This document shows, piece after piece, positions 42,944 to 52,218 of a stretch of 64,000 bases of DNA. The notes below the pieces were generated by a model. The model did no database searches. It was not told the origin of the DNA and saw only the letters and a list, made by a program, of their open reading frames with translations. Origin of the DNA: CAZPRY01 sp964589175. Its GTDB lineage: Bacteria > Fidelibacterota > UBA2242. Location of the stretch: positions 1 through 64,000 of the forward strand of contig CAZPRY010000007.1 in NCBI GenBank assembly GCA_964589175.1, given 5' to 3'. Each line of letters begins with the position of its first letter. Within the stretch, counting starts at the first letter, position 1. The translations under genes and the position numbers were made by a program.

Positions 42944-45562
42944 TTATTGTATCCTGCGCGCATGGATTTCGCCATTATTCACGCCAATTTCCAGGCGGTC
43001 TCCGCTGACGAATTCGCCGTTGAGAATTTGCATCGAAAGGTAATCCAATACATGTTTTTGCAGCATGCGCTTGATCGGGCGTGCGCCGTACACCGGATCC
43101 CAGCTGGCTTCGGCCAGCAATTCCTTGGCTTCCTCGCTGATCTGAGCCTCAATCCCGGCAGCTCTCAGGCGCACCGTCAAGCGGTTGAACTGCAATTCCA
43201 CGATCTCTTTAATCTCCCGCGGCAGCAGCGGTTTGAAGACGACAATTTCATCCACACGGTTGAGAAACTCCGGTTTCAACTGCTGGCGCAGCTGCGAGAG
43301 CACGGTTTCCTGGATGTTGGCATAGATCACGCCGATGTTTTCATCAGTCACCCGGGAGGTCTGCCCCATGATCGCCTGCGAGCCCAGGTTGGAGGTCATG
43401 ATTATGATCGAGTTTTTGAAATTCGCTACCCGCCCTTTGTTATCCGTCAGGCGACCGTCTTCGAGAACCTGCAGCAGGATGTTGAAGACGTCGTTGTGGG
43501 CCTTTTCGATCTCATCCAGCAGAATCACGGAATAGGGGTGCCGCCGCACGGCTTCGGTCAATTGTCCGCCCTCATCATAGCCGACGTACCCCGGAGGCGC
43601 ACCGATCAGACGCGAAACCGCATGTTTTTCCATGTACTCCGACATATCGATGCGGATCATGGCGTTTTCATCGTTGAACAAAAACTGTGCGAGAGCTTTG
43701 GCCAGTTCGGTCTTGCCGACGCCGGTTGAGCCGGTGAAGATAAAGGTCGCCAGCGGCCGGTTCTCATCCTGCAGGCCGGCCCGCGCCCGGCGAACGGCGT
43801 TGGATACGGCCGCAATGGCCTCATCCTGGCCGACGATCCAGGAGTGTAAATTTTCCTCCATGTGCAGGAGTTTTTGACGCTCCCCTTCCACCAATCGCGC
43901 TACGGGGATATGGGTCCACATGGAGATAATCTCGGCTATGTCTTCCTCGGTAATCTCCTCGCGCAAGAGGGCTCGGTCCGACTGGATTTTGATCAAATCC
44001 TGCTTGGTAGCGTTCAGATTTTTATCGAGAGTGACCAAGTCGGCATGTACAAGCTGCGCGGCTTTTTCCCAGTTGCCTTCCCGTTCGGCTTTCTCGGCCT
44101 CAAGTTTGGCGGATTCGATCTGTTTTTTCAGGTCGTTGATGCGGCCGATATAATTCTTCTCGGTTTGCCAGCGATCGCGCAAAACCGTCTGCTTCTCTTT
44201 CAGATTGCCTAATTCATCCTGGATTTTCTCAAGCCGGATTTGCGAATCCTCGACATCCTTTTCCTTGGACAGGGCCCGGCTCTCGATTTCCAACTGGCTG
44301 ATTTTGCGTTCCACCTCGTCCAACTCGGCCGGCAGGGAGTCGATCTCCAGGCGCAGGCGGCTGGCGGATTCGTCGATCAGATCGATGGCTTTATCGGGAA
44401 GGAAGCGATCCTGGATGTAGCGATCCGACAGTTCCGCGGCCGCCACCAGGGCGGAGTCCTTGATGCGGATACCGTGATGAATCTCGTACTTATCTTTGAT
44501 ACCGCGCAGAATGGAGATCGTATCCTCGACGCTGGGTTCCTCGATATAAACCGGCTGAAAGCGGCGTTCCAGGGCTTTATCTTTTTCGATGTATTTCCGG
44601 TACTCGTCAACGGTGGTCGCACCGATACAGCGCAGCTCGCCGCGGGCCAGGGCCGGTTTCAAGAGGTTAGAAGCGTTCACCGCTCCTTCGGCGGCTCCGG
44701 CGCCCACAACGGTGTGAATTTCATCGATGAACAGAATGATCTGGCCTTCCGCCTCGGTCACCTCGCGGACGACCGATTTCAGGCGATCCTCGAATTCACC
44801 GCGATACTTGGCGCCCGCGATCAGGGCGCCCATATCCAGCGAAAGGATACGTTTACTCTTCACGCCTTCCGGCACGTCCTGGGAAACAATGCGCAGTGCC
44901 AGGCCTTCGGCGATCGCCGTTTTGCCAACGCCCGGATCGCCGATCAGAACCGGGTTGTTTTTCGTCCGGCGGGATAGCACCTGCAACACGCGTCGAATTT
45001 CCTCCTCGCGTCCGATGACCGGATCCAGTTTGCCGCGCCGGGCCAGATCGTTCAAGTCGCGGCAGTAGCGCCGCAGCGCCTGGTATTTATCCTCCGGTGA
45101 TTGGTCCTGCACCCGTTGCGTGCCGCGGACATCCTTCATGGCCGTCAGCAGGACATTATTGCTGATGCCGTACTTTTTAAAAAGCGCTTTTAGGTCGCCT
45201 GTGGCTGCCTCTTCCAGGGCTATGAGGATGTGTTCGGCGCTGATATAATCATCTTTCAGCTTCCGGGCGCTTGCTTCGGCGGCTTCGAACAGACGATTGG
45301 TCTCCTGACTGAGATACGGCTGCCCGATGGCTCCCGTGATTTTGGGCAGACGCTCCAGAATTTCATCGGTATCACGTCTGAATTGATCCTGGTTACCGAC
45401 GATTTTCTTCAATAGAATCAGGGCGACATTGTCTTCCGTAGCGAAAATGGCGCGCAGAATATGGACGGGTTCGATCTGCTGATGGTTGAGTTGGCCCGCC
45501 AGATCGAAGGCGTTTTTGATTAATTCCTGCGTTTTGATCGTCAGGCGGTCAAAAGATATCAT
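42944..45562 (-). CDS. clpB: ATP-dependent disaggregase ClpB
   Basis: 872 residues, full length for ClpB/Hsp104. The Clp N-domain is at 1-145, the first AAA+ module has GDPGVGKTAIAEGLALRIV near 205 and IILFIDEIHTVVGAGAAEG, the coiled-coil middle domain spans about 400-530, and the second AAA+ module has FTGSTGVGKTELAKALAQFL near 605 with VILLDEIEKAHNDVFNILLQ. It dissolves aggregates with DnaK/DnaJ. The absence of an IGF/L loop confirms ClpB and not ClpA or ClpC. It begins 14 bases after the tamA stop, with a good AAAGGAG site, so is co-transcribed with tamBA. Confidence 0.97.
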   Translation of the reverse strand: MISFDRLTIKTQELIKNAFDLAGQLNHQQIEPVHILRAIFATEDNVALILLKKIVGNQDQFRRDTDEILERLPKITGAIGQPYLSQETNRLFEAAEASARKLKDDYISAEHILIALEEAATGDLKALFKKYGISNNVLLTAMKDVRGTQRVQDQSPEDKYQALRRYCRDLNDLARRGKLDPVIGREEEIRRVLQVLSRRTKNNPVLIGDPGVGKTAIAEGLALRIVSQDVPEGVKSKRILSLDMGALIAGAKYRGEFEDRLKSVVREVTEAEGQIILFIDEIHTVVGAGAAEGAVNASNLLKPALARGELRCIGATTVDEYRKYIEKDKALERRFQPVYIEEPSVEDTISILRGIKDKYEIHHGIRIKDSALVAAAELSDRYIQDRFLPDKAIDLIDESASRLRLEIDSLPAELDEVERKISQLEIESRALSKEKDVEDSQIRLEKIQDELGNLKEKQTVLRDRWQTEKNYIGRINDLKKQIESAKLEAEKAEREGNWEKAAQLVHADLVTLDKNLNATKQDLIKIQSDRALLREEITEEDIAEIISMWTHIPVARLVEGERQKLLHMEENLHSWIVGQDEAIAAVSNAVRRARAGLQDENRPLATFIFTGSTGVGKTELAKALAQFLFNDENAMIRIDMSEYMEKHAVSRLIGAPPGYVGYDEGGQLTEAVRRHPYSVILLDEIEKAHNDVFNILLQVLEDGRLTDNKGRVANFKNSIIIMTSNLGSQAIMGQTSRVTDENIGVIYANIQETVLSQLRQQLKPEFLNRVDEIVVFKPLLPREIKEIVELQFNRLTVRLRAAGIEAQISEEAKELLAEASWDPVYGARPIKRMLQKHVLDYLSMQILNGEFVSGDRLEIGVNNGEIHARRIQ

Positions 45563-45576
45563 GGTTCTGCTCCTTT

Positions 45577-47418
45577 CTAGAACGCATAAGGTATCGAGAA
45601 TTGAAACTGCCAGGGTTTCTCAATCTCTTTCTTACTCGACGGGTTAAGAATCTTCGCATAGTCAACCCGCATCGGTCCTAAAGGAGTGGCAATTGTCAGG
45701 CCAAGTCCAACATCGAGGCGAAAATGTTGGTTCGAAAGTGACTTTATGTCAGAGGCAAGGTTGCCGCCGTCAATAAAAAGCTCGGCGCCCAGGCGCCAGA
45801 ACAGCGGAAAACGGATTTCGGCATTGGTCAGAACTTTCAGATCCGCGCCCTGCGGCTTGCCGTCCGTCAGAATGAATTCGCGGTCACGCCAGCCGCGCAT
45901 ACTCGTGGCGCCGCCCAGGTAGAATTTTTCATACTTCGGGGCCTCTTCCCCCCAGAAAGCATCCATCCAGCCTACCTTAAAACGGTAGGCGAAAACAAAT
46001 GGGCCGATGAGTGTCAGGTACTGACTGAACGCGGTTTCCAGCTTGTAGTAATCCTGCGTACCGCCGAGCATCAAACCCACGAGTTTGGCATTTGCGGTTA
46101 AGACCGTTCCTTGGCCGGGATAGAGAAAGTTATCGCGGTAATCGCGGCGCAACGCAAAGGTGAGCGCCCGCTCGCGATCGGATTCGTTGATGGTCGTCTC
46201 ATACTGTTCGGTACGGAAGCGAATTCCGTTTATTTCGATACCGGATTGCAGGAAGACACGTTTATCCGGTTTATAGGTCAGCGCAATTTCACCGCCGTAT
46301 TTGGTGATCGCCTGCTCCGGCAGTACCTGGTTGTTCACGAAGATACGGAAAGAAGTCGCCGATCGAAATCCCCACATCCAGGGTTCGATATACAGGATTT
46401 CCGCCTCTGTCTTGGGTCTCACCAGAATGTTGGTCAGGTTGATCGAAGTCGTAAAAGCCGTACTGAGACGGCTGCCCCGTTTGAGAATGTTGCGATGGAA
46501 CCATTCCCCGGCGAAATCGATCGAGGTGTACGGTTCGCTGCCGCTGATCCCTTTATCCTGGCCCATGCCCAGGTCGAAACCGAAATAGTGCATCCTCATC
46601 TCCCGCACGTCCACCAGTAAATCGAGCTTACCACGGGCCGTATCGACATCGGCAAATTTGATGCTGACACTGGAGAACAGACCGGTCTCGAAAATATGCC
46701 GCTTGGATAACTCGATTTTTTGCTGGGAATAGAGATCGCCCTCTTTCAGGACGATTTCACGCAGGATCGATTTATCCCGAACCTGATCGTTATTTACGAT
46801 CGCTATGTTGCCCACCTTCATCGTGGGGTTTTCTTTGATATGAATAAAGAGGCCGATGTCGCCGTTGGTCGAAATCGAATCGTCCACAATCGCCAGCGGT
46901 TTGCCGATATTCGCATAATAGGCTTTGATCTCGCGGATTCCGTTCTTTATCTTGATCGTGTTATAGGGTGCACCGATCGCATGATCCAGCATACGGAGCA
47001 ACTGATCGGTTTTGAGATTCTCATTGCCCTCAACCATAATCTCTTTCAGATAGTACTGCCGGCCTTCCCGGATCGAGAAGAAGAGATCGACCTCGGAATT
47101 TTGATCGGTGCTGAAGGAATCCGCCACACTGCAATCCAGAAATCCATTCTTCACATAGACCGTTTCCAACGACAGACGATCCAATTCCAGAAGTCGGCGT
47201 GTAAATGTCGAATGTTTCTTCAAAAGCCGTTTCTCTTTGAGACCGAGTTGTTTTTTTAGGTAGCGGACAGTAAACTGCGTATTCCCATCGATGTGGATAT
47301 CGTCGATAATGTATTCACGCGGTTTGAATTCCGACTGCGCCCAAAGCATACTGCCCAGCCCCAGCAGCCCTCCCAGAAACCAGAAAATCCGAAGCATGTT
47401 CCGTCGTGTCGTCATCAA
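45577..47418 (-). CDS. tamA: TamA-like Omp85 outer-membrane assembly protein
   Basis: 613 residues. A signal peptide (FWFLGGLLGLGSMLWAQ) is followed by POTRA domains (IIDDIHIDGNTQFTVRYLKK; YLKEIMVEGNENLKTDQLLR; MKVGNIAIVNNDQVRDKSIL) and a C-terminal 16-strand barrel. The barrel carries the Omp85 signature FYLGGATSMRGWRDREF, where RGW replaces the more usual RGY/RGF motif, and ends in SIPYAF with a C-terminal Phe. Its gene overlaps tamB by four bases (ATGA), so I call it TamA and not BamA, though BamA-like proteins in this group can also sit by tamB. It would insert outer-membrane proteins with TamB as a periplasm-spanning partner. Confidence 0.85.
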   Translation of the reverse strand: MMTTRRNMLRIFWFLGGLLGLGSMLWAQSEFKPREYIIDDIHIDGNTQFTVRYLKKQLGLKEKRLLKKHSTFTRRLLELDRLSLETVYVKNGFLDCSVADSFSTDQNSEVDLFFSIREGRQYYLKEIMVEGNENLKTDQLLRMLDHAIGAPYNTIKIKNGIREIKAYYANIGKPLAIVDDSISTNGDIGLFIHIKENPTMKVGNIAIVNNDQVRDKSILREIVLKEGDLYSQQKIELSKRHIFETGLFSSVSIKFADVDTARGKLDLLVDVREMRMHYFGFDLGMGQDKGISGSEPYTSIDFAGEWFHRNILKRGSRLSTAFTTSINLTNILVRPKTEAEILYIEPWMWGFRSATSFRIFVNNQVLPEQAITKYGGEIALTYKPDKRVFLQSGIEINGIRFRTEQYETTINESDRERALTFALRRDYRDNFLYPGQGTVLTANAKLVGLMLGGTQDYYKLETAFSQYLTLIGPFVFAYRFKVGWMDAFWGEEAPKYEKFYLGGATSMRGWRDREFILTDGKPQGADLKVLTNAEIRFPLFWRLGAELFIDGGNLASDIKSLSNQHFRLDVGLGLTIATPLGPMRVDYAKILNPSSKKEIEKPWQFQFSIPYAF

Positions 47419-50400
47419 TAGTGATACTTGAACCGGTAATTGAATTTCAGCAAACCTTCCTGATCGATTTCTCCAATTAGAGAAGTGTTTCGATTTAAGC
47501 GATATTCCACCCCAATCTGCTGATTGGGCTCGATGAGCGATAGACTCCGTTCATAGGTGATATATAAATTGGGAGCCAGTTTCTGGCCCACCATCATGCT
47601 CCACTGGTCCGGCTGGAGGCCGGAGGCAAAATTTCCATCGGTCCGGAGCTCAAACTCATCCAGACCGCTGAGGCGGCTGACGCCCCGCTCCAGCTGCCGC
47701 TGAAAATAAGCACCGAATACATTGACCGCATCGGTAGAGAGCTGTCCCTGACCGGTGCCGTCCTCGACACTGCGCTGCATACGCGTAAGAAACATCAGGA
47801 TATCGCTCTGCGAATATTTGTCATCCAGCGATTCAAAACTCAGCGACGGTTGTTCCAGATCGCCAGTCAGGCGAATCGTGACATTATCACTCCCACTACC
47901 CGACGTATTGGTGGAATCCCGGTAGCCGTAAGCGCCCAGATCGACGGCAGCGCTTAAATCCAGCTGCGGGTTGAATTCGACCGGATCAAAACTAATCGTC
48001 CCCTGTACGTCCCGGAACTCCCACCCGTAATAGAAAAATTTGCCCCTTTTCACCTCGAGATCACCGGAGAATTGGAAGGGCTCATCGCCATGCTTCACCA
48101 GCCACATCTCACCTTCCAGTTCCGAATCCAGCTGACTGTTCCGGAAATAGAGATTGCCCGGTATCATCGCATGCAGGTTGTAAATATTATATATCGAACC
48201 AGGATGCGTTTCCTCCAGGAGTTCCACAGATTCCTGGAATTCGTTGCGGATGATCAGTTCAATCACATCGATTTCGGCGTCGATATTGATCGTATCCCGC
48301 CCGGCCATGCTAAATTCGGCGTCAATCAGGCCTTCCTGTTCGGCCAGGAGGGTTCTGAAATAGATCCCATCGCCCTTCAGTTTCAGATCAAAATCCGGCC
48401 TGAAAAAATAGGCGAAATCGATCGTTCCGGTGACACCCAGATTCGGGTCATTCCGGACCAGACCCGATGGAAAAAGCAGGTCATAAGTAAAAGAACGAAT
48501 CCAGTCCTTGATCCGATCCATTTTTGTTAAACGCCGGGGTTTCAGCATATATCCGTTAAATGAGACGATCTGCATGATATTGTTCGATATAATGGCGCTT
48601 CCCTGTATCCCGGTAATCTGGTTCTCCAGGCTGGAAATATCCAGTACACCATTGCGGAAATTAATGTTACCCGAACGAATGGGATGACTGGGCGTACCGC
48701 TGATGCTGAGCGCCAGATTAATATCGCCGCTGACATCATCCAGACCCTCGATATAGGCCGCCAGGAAATTCATGGATTTCGTATGTCCGCTAAAAGTCAT
48801 ACTCATACTGGAATCCCGCTCGAATACTGCCGTCAGCGGCACAAAACCGAGATGCAGGGGCAGGTAGCCGTAGCCCGTATAACTGCCGTATTCATCCGAT
48901 TCGGAAATCTTATCGAACCGGAGTTCGTCTTGTTTATATCGACCGACTGTCGTCAGCTGCTTCCCCTGAATACGATCAAAAATTGGCTGATCGATTTTAA
49001 CATCGAATTCGATGGCAGGATTTTTAAGCGACTGCTCAATCGAGAGCTGGCCGGTCAGCTTTCCCGCTTTATGCAGTTTCTTGATAATATACGGATCAAA
49101 AGTCTCGACCTGAAAGTGATCGAAATTCAACTGCAGATCGATAGAATCATCGGGACGGAAAAGCGGTCCTTCCGGGCCCCCGGTAAATTCACATCCAATC
49201 CTGCCCTGTCCCTGTACGAAGCCCCCCTCCATATCCTGAACCAGAAAATCCTTTATACTGAAGACTTCGTTTTCGATCTCCGCCCCGAGCCGTAAGAGTT
49301 GAAAATGATGTGGCCCAATCCTGAAGTTTTCAGAGGCCAGATCCATGTTAAGTTTCGCCGATCCGTTCGGACGGTGATATTCGGCGTAGCCGTTTACGAT
49401 TCCGGCGATATTACCGAGCTGCGGGACAAATTTTATCACCGCATCAAGGTTCAGATTGGAGATACTCGCAGAGGCGAACCGGAGGCGTTTCGCGACGGTG
49501 TAACCCTCCAGGTACAGGTTCCCGTCATTCAGCGAGAAACCGCAGGCTGCCATACGTAAGGTATCGGCGCGGCTGCTGATGTGTAGCGGAGAAACGTTAT
49601 CCAGAATGTCATTTTCGATTACGGCATGAAAACGATTAATAAAGAAATCCTGCAACTTGACCAGCTTGGCTTCCAGAGAAACGACGAATTCGTCCCCGCT
49701 GACTTGAAATGAGCGTACATAGGTTGTGTCTTCAGTGAAGCGCAGCGTTATATCCGCCTGATCAATCGATTTTGAGATCCAGCGACTCTTGCCGTCTTCC
49801 GCCGTTATGGTCACATCCGCGAAGTGATTTTCGGCTACATTCACGAAGCCGAATTTGGCTGAGACTTTATCAAAGCGGAGATCGCGAAAGCCGATTCCCC
49901 GCCCCCTCAGCCAACCCCGAAAGTCCGGTTGCAGCAGAGCTCCGGTGATCTCGACAAACGCTTCTGCGTTCCCCTGCAGCGAGTCTATTTTGGAGAAAAT
50001 GGCCAGATTGCCTAGATCGGATGAGACGAAGTACGCTTTGGCATCAACCAATTTTAAGGCCAGATCCGATACTCCCACCATCTTTGCATGGGTCTGTTCC
50101 AGATCGACAAACAGGGTATCGACGATCGAGAGTTGCCGCCCTTCATAAACAACCGCACCTTCCACACGATTGAATTGCAGTGTATCAAAAGTACTTTCCC
50201 GAAGCGCAAGCCGTGAATATATCCTGCCGGGATTGCGTACTTTTCCCTCGGCTTTCAACTCCCATCTACCGGTCAAATCAGTGCTGGTTTTAACGACTCC
50301 CCAATTCTTCAGATTGAGATTCCAAATATCCATTTCCGCGTTGAATCCGGTGTCCAGATTGCCCCTGATCCGGGCTGTCAGTTTCTCACTTCCGGATCGG

Positions 50401-51347
50401 AAGGCCAGTGACCGAACCATAAAATCGCCGTCGTCATATTGACCGGCCAACTCACCGTTCGTTATGCTTTTTCCCAGTGTCTTCCCGTCGAAGCGCAAGT
50501 CGCAGTCGACCTGTTTGAAATGCGTTTTAAGACGGCCTTTAATATTGACATAATCGGAAGGGGCCAGTACTTTATCGACCCTTCGCAGATATTCGGTGAA
50601 TTTGAAATTCCTGAGATCGATTTGCAGTTCACTCCTGCGGGTTGAATCCAGCTTCACAAACCCATCGAGAGAGACCTGAGCGCTCTCGTTGCACACTTTG
50701 CAACTCCGTATGACGAGAGAATCACCGTAGATGCGGTATTTGCCTTTGCTGAGATTGAATTCGCGCTTAAGCCCGGGGAAATGCACTTGGGCCGTATCGA
50801 TCTGAATCGTATTGGAGTCGGCAACGAATTTCATCCGTCCCGTGATCAGTTTCGAGGTCAGTAGCGTATCTGCAAATCCCTGCCCTTCAAGCGCCATTGC
50901 ATCATGGATATTAATCCGATGAATGTCAAAATTTACCATGCTTGGTCCGGCTCTGCGCGTTTTGACCTTTGGCAACAAGGAATTCATTGAATCCGGTTTG
51001 AAGAATCGTAAGCCATCGATTTCGACGAGATTGATTGCCGGTTTTTTACGCAGAAGTGATAATAACCGATAATCAATCTTTAATTGTGCAATTGAGACAA
51101 GTTTCCGTCCGGTCAGGGTATGGACCTCTAAATCCCGCAATTTGATATTTTTAAAGAAATTGCCGCGCAAGTCAGAGGCGTGAAACGTGACCTGAATCTT
51201 TTCCTTGAATTTGTTATCGAGATACGTCAGCAGGTTGGATTTCCAGTAGTCCGTACGTAGCCATAGGATAGCTGCGCCGCCGACAGCCACAAAAATGAAG
51301 ATAATTATCAGGAATAGGGTTTTCCCTGCCTTCCGGAAACCGCCCAT
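47415..51347 (-). CDS. tamB: TamB-like translocation/assembly module and AsmA-like protein
   Basis: 1310 residues. An N-terminal membrane helix (TLFLIIIFIFVAVGGAAIL) anchors a very long beta-rich periplasmic region of the AsmA/TamB (DUF490) class. The C-terminal domain is recognisable from VKRGKFFYYGWEFRDVQGTI, FDPVEFNPQLDLSA and DILMFLTRMQRSVEDGTG, ending near the barrel-like QIGVEYRLNRNTSLIGEI. TamB bridges the inner membrane to TamA and is also implicated in phospholipid transport to the outer membrane. The 4-base overlap with tamA supports the pair. It is within the usual size range (about 1250-1500). Confidence 0.9.
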   Translation of the reverse strand: MGGFRKAGKTLFLIIIFIFVAVGGAAILWLRTDYWKSNLLTYLDNKFKEKIQVTFHASDLRGNFFKNIKLRDLEVHTLTGRKLVSIAQLKIDYRLLSLLRKKPAINLVEIDGLRFFKPDSMNSLLPKVKTRRAGPSMVNFDIHRINIHDAMALEGQGFADTLLTSKLITGRMKFVADSNTIQIDTAQVHFPGLKREFNLSKGKYRIYGDSLVIRSCKVCNESAQVSLDGFVKLDSTRRSELQIDLRNFKFTEYLRRVDKVLAPSDYVNIKGRLKTHFKQVDCDLRFDGKTLGKSITNGELAGQYDDGDFMVRSLAFRSGSEKLTARIRGNLDTGFNAEMDIWNLNLKNWGVVKTSTDLTGRWELKAEGKVRNPGRIYSRLALRESTFDTLQFNRVEGAVVYEGRQLSIVDTLFVDLEQTHAKMVGVSDLALKLVDAKAYFVSSDLGNLAIFSKIDSLQGNAEAFVEITGALLQPDFRGWLRGRGIGFRDLRFDKVSAKFGFVNVAENHFADVTITAEDGKSRWISKSIDQADITLRFTEDTTYVRSFQVSGDEFVVSLEAKLVKLQDFFINRFHAVIENDILDNVSPLHISSRADTLRMAACGFSLNDGNLYLEGYTVAKRLRFASASISNLNLDAVIKFVPQLGNIAGIVNGYAEYHRPNGSAKLNMDLASENFRIGPHHFQLLRLGAEIENEVFSIKDFLVQDMEGGFVQGQGRIGCEFTGGPEGPLFRPDDSIDLQLNFDHFQVETFDPYIIKKLHKAGKLTGQLSIEQSLKNPAIEFDVKIDQPIFDRIQGKQLTTVGRYKQDELRFDKISESDEYGSYTGYGYLPLHLGFVPLTAVFERDSSMSMTFSGHTKSMNFLAAYIEGLDDVSGDINLALSISGTPSHPIRSGNINFRNGVLDISSLENQITGIQGSAIISNNIMQIVSFNGYMLKPRRLTKMDRIKDWIRSFTYDLLFPSGLVRNDPNLGVTGTIDFAYFFRPDFDLKLKGDGIYFRTLLAEQEGLIDAEFSMAGRDTINIDAEIDVIELIIRNEFQESVELLEETHPGSIYNIYNLHAMIPGNLYFRNSQLDSELEGEMWLVKHGDEPFQFSGDLEVKRGKFFYYGWEFRDVQGTISFDPVEFNPQLDLSAAVDLGAYGYRDSTNTSGSGSDNVTIRLTGDLEQPSLSFESLDDKYSQSDILMFLTRMQRSVEDGTGQGQLSTDAVNVFGAYFQRQLERGVSRLSGLDEFELRTDGNFASGLQPDQWSMMVGQKLAPNLYITYERSLSLIEPNQQIGVEYRLNRNTSLIGEIDQEGLLKFNYRFKYHY

Positions 51348-51511
51348 ATAAAAATCCAGAAAATTTACGTTGGGAGCCTAACTCTCCGACACACCGTTTT
51401 TCATACTGACAGCACCTCAATTCGATCATTGGGAGTGCTATCCTTATATGACGGAATTTAATTAAAGTTCGACGGGGAATAAAGATAAATCCCTCTCTTT
51501 TTTAAGTCATT

Positions 51512-51694
51512 TTATGGCTGGACGCAGAACCTGTTTGGATGCTCTTCCGTGTAGATGATCCTGAAAGGTCGATACGCTTTCGTCGAGCGAACTTTGCCAG
51601 CGTTATGAGACTTCAACCGGCTGACGAGATCGGCGGTTTGACCGATATAGTGAAAACTCTGCGTGAGACTCTTGAGGATATAAACGTAGTACAA
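51512..51694 (-). CDS. GIY-YIG endonuclease-like protein, C-terminally truncated (copy 1)
   Basis: 60 residues from a TTG start. The N-terminal GIY-YIG core is good: YYVYILKSLTQSFHYIGQTA, then DLVSRLKSHNAGKV with the conserved Arg, and STKAYRPFRIIYTEE. The protein then changes abruptly to HPNRFCVQP and stops, losing the helix that holds the conserved Ala-x-x-Arg-Glu motif seen in copy 2. It is therefore probably inactive. The same sequence recurs at 51801-52071 across the assembly gap. It is preceded on the minus strand by a broken tRNA-Ser copy. Confidence 0.65.
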   Translation of the reverse strand: MYYVYILKSLTQSFHYIGQTADLVSRLKSHNAGKVRSTKAYRPFRIIYTEEHPNRFCVQP

Positions 51695-51714
51695 GGCTCA
51701 TGGAGCTAAACTAC

Positions 51715-51808
51715 GGCGGAGGGACTGAGCGAGGGAATTCCCAATGGCGCTAAACCGGCGGTTTTTTCCAGGGGAATCTCCACGAGGCAAGACCGCTGCC
51801 TTACCATA
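51715..51808 (-). pseudogene. Disrupted copy of tRNA-Ser(TGA)
   Basis: Degenerate duplicate of the tRNA at 52073-52156. It retains TGGTAAGGCAGCGGTCTTG and, after an insertion of about 22 bases placed in the anticodon loop, AAAACCGCCGG and a decayed variable arm and T arm (CAGTCCCTCC). The 5' acceptor strand is absent. It cannot fold as a tRNA. Its D-loop provides the stop codon (TAA) for GIY-YIG copy 2. Confidence 0.75.
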
Positions 51809-52071
51809 TTCCCTCAGATTTTAATTTGTCCCGCAACCAGATATTCCCCGCTCCGGATTTCATATACATTTCCCGTTCACACGCCGAAGACCGATCCGGT
51901 AACTCTTCCGTGTAGATNNNNNNNNNNNNNNNNNNNNNNNNNNNNNNNNNNNNNNNNNNNNNNNNNNNNNNNNNNNNNNNNNNNNNNNNNNNNNNNNNNN
52001 NNNNNNNNNNNNNNNNNACCGATATAGTGAAAGCTCTGCTAGAGACTCTTGAGGATATAAACGTAGTACAA
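51801..52071 (-). pseudogene. GIY-YIG endonuclease-like gene interrupted by an amber codon and the assembly gap (copy 2)
   Basis: Reading from the TTG at 52071 the frame gives YYVYILKSL, then TAG where copy 1 has ACG, then QSFHYIG up to the N run. Beyond the gap the same frame resumes as IYTEELPDRSSACEREMYMK and runs to a TAA at 51801-51803, supplying the C-terminal helix missing in copy 1. If the gap were 84 bases, as in copy 1, the two halves would be in frame. The gene starts one base after the real tRNA. Unless the TAG is an assembly error it is dead. Confidence 0.7.
51918..52017. other. Assembly gap (100 N)
   Basis: Exactly 100 undetermined bases. They lie inside a sequence duplicated at 51512-51694, where the corresponding segment (51557-51640) is 84 bases. 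The 100 is probably a default gap size. Confidence 0.98.
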
Positions 52072-52072
52072 G

Positions 52073-52156
52073 CGGAGGTGGAGGGACTCGAACCCCCATG
52101 GGCGTGAACCCGGCGGTTTTCAAGACCGCTGCCTTACCAATTAGGACTACACCTCC
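52073..52156 (-). tRNA. tRNA-Ser (anticodon TGA)
   Basis: Class II tRNA of 84 nt without encoded CCA. Acceptor stem GGAGGTG/CACCTCC, D arm, anticodon stem GCGGT/ACCGC around loop CTTGAAA (anticodon TGA), long variable arm, T arm GGGGG-TTCGAGT-CCCTC, discriminator G. A broken second copy lies at 51715-51808. Confidence 0.95.
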
Positions 52157-52218
52157 ATCAAAAAAGCAGGCAAATATACACATCCCCGTGGAAGCAATGC
52201 AAGCAATTTTGCCCGGCG

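Noticed and set aside
51860..52183. 107-codon minus-strand open frame running across the N gap and through tRNA-Ser
   Set aside because: It reads through a tRNA on its own strand and unknown bases; it is an artefact of the gap.
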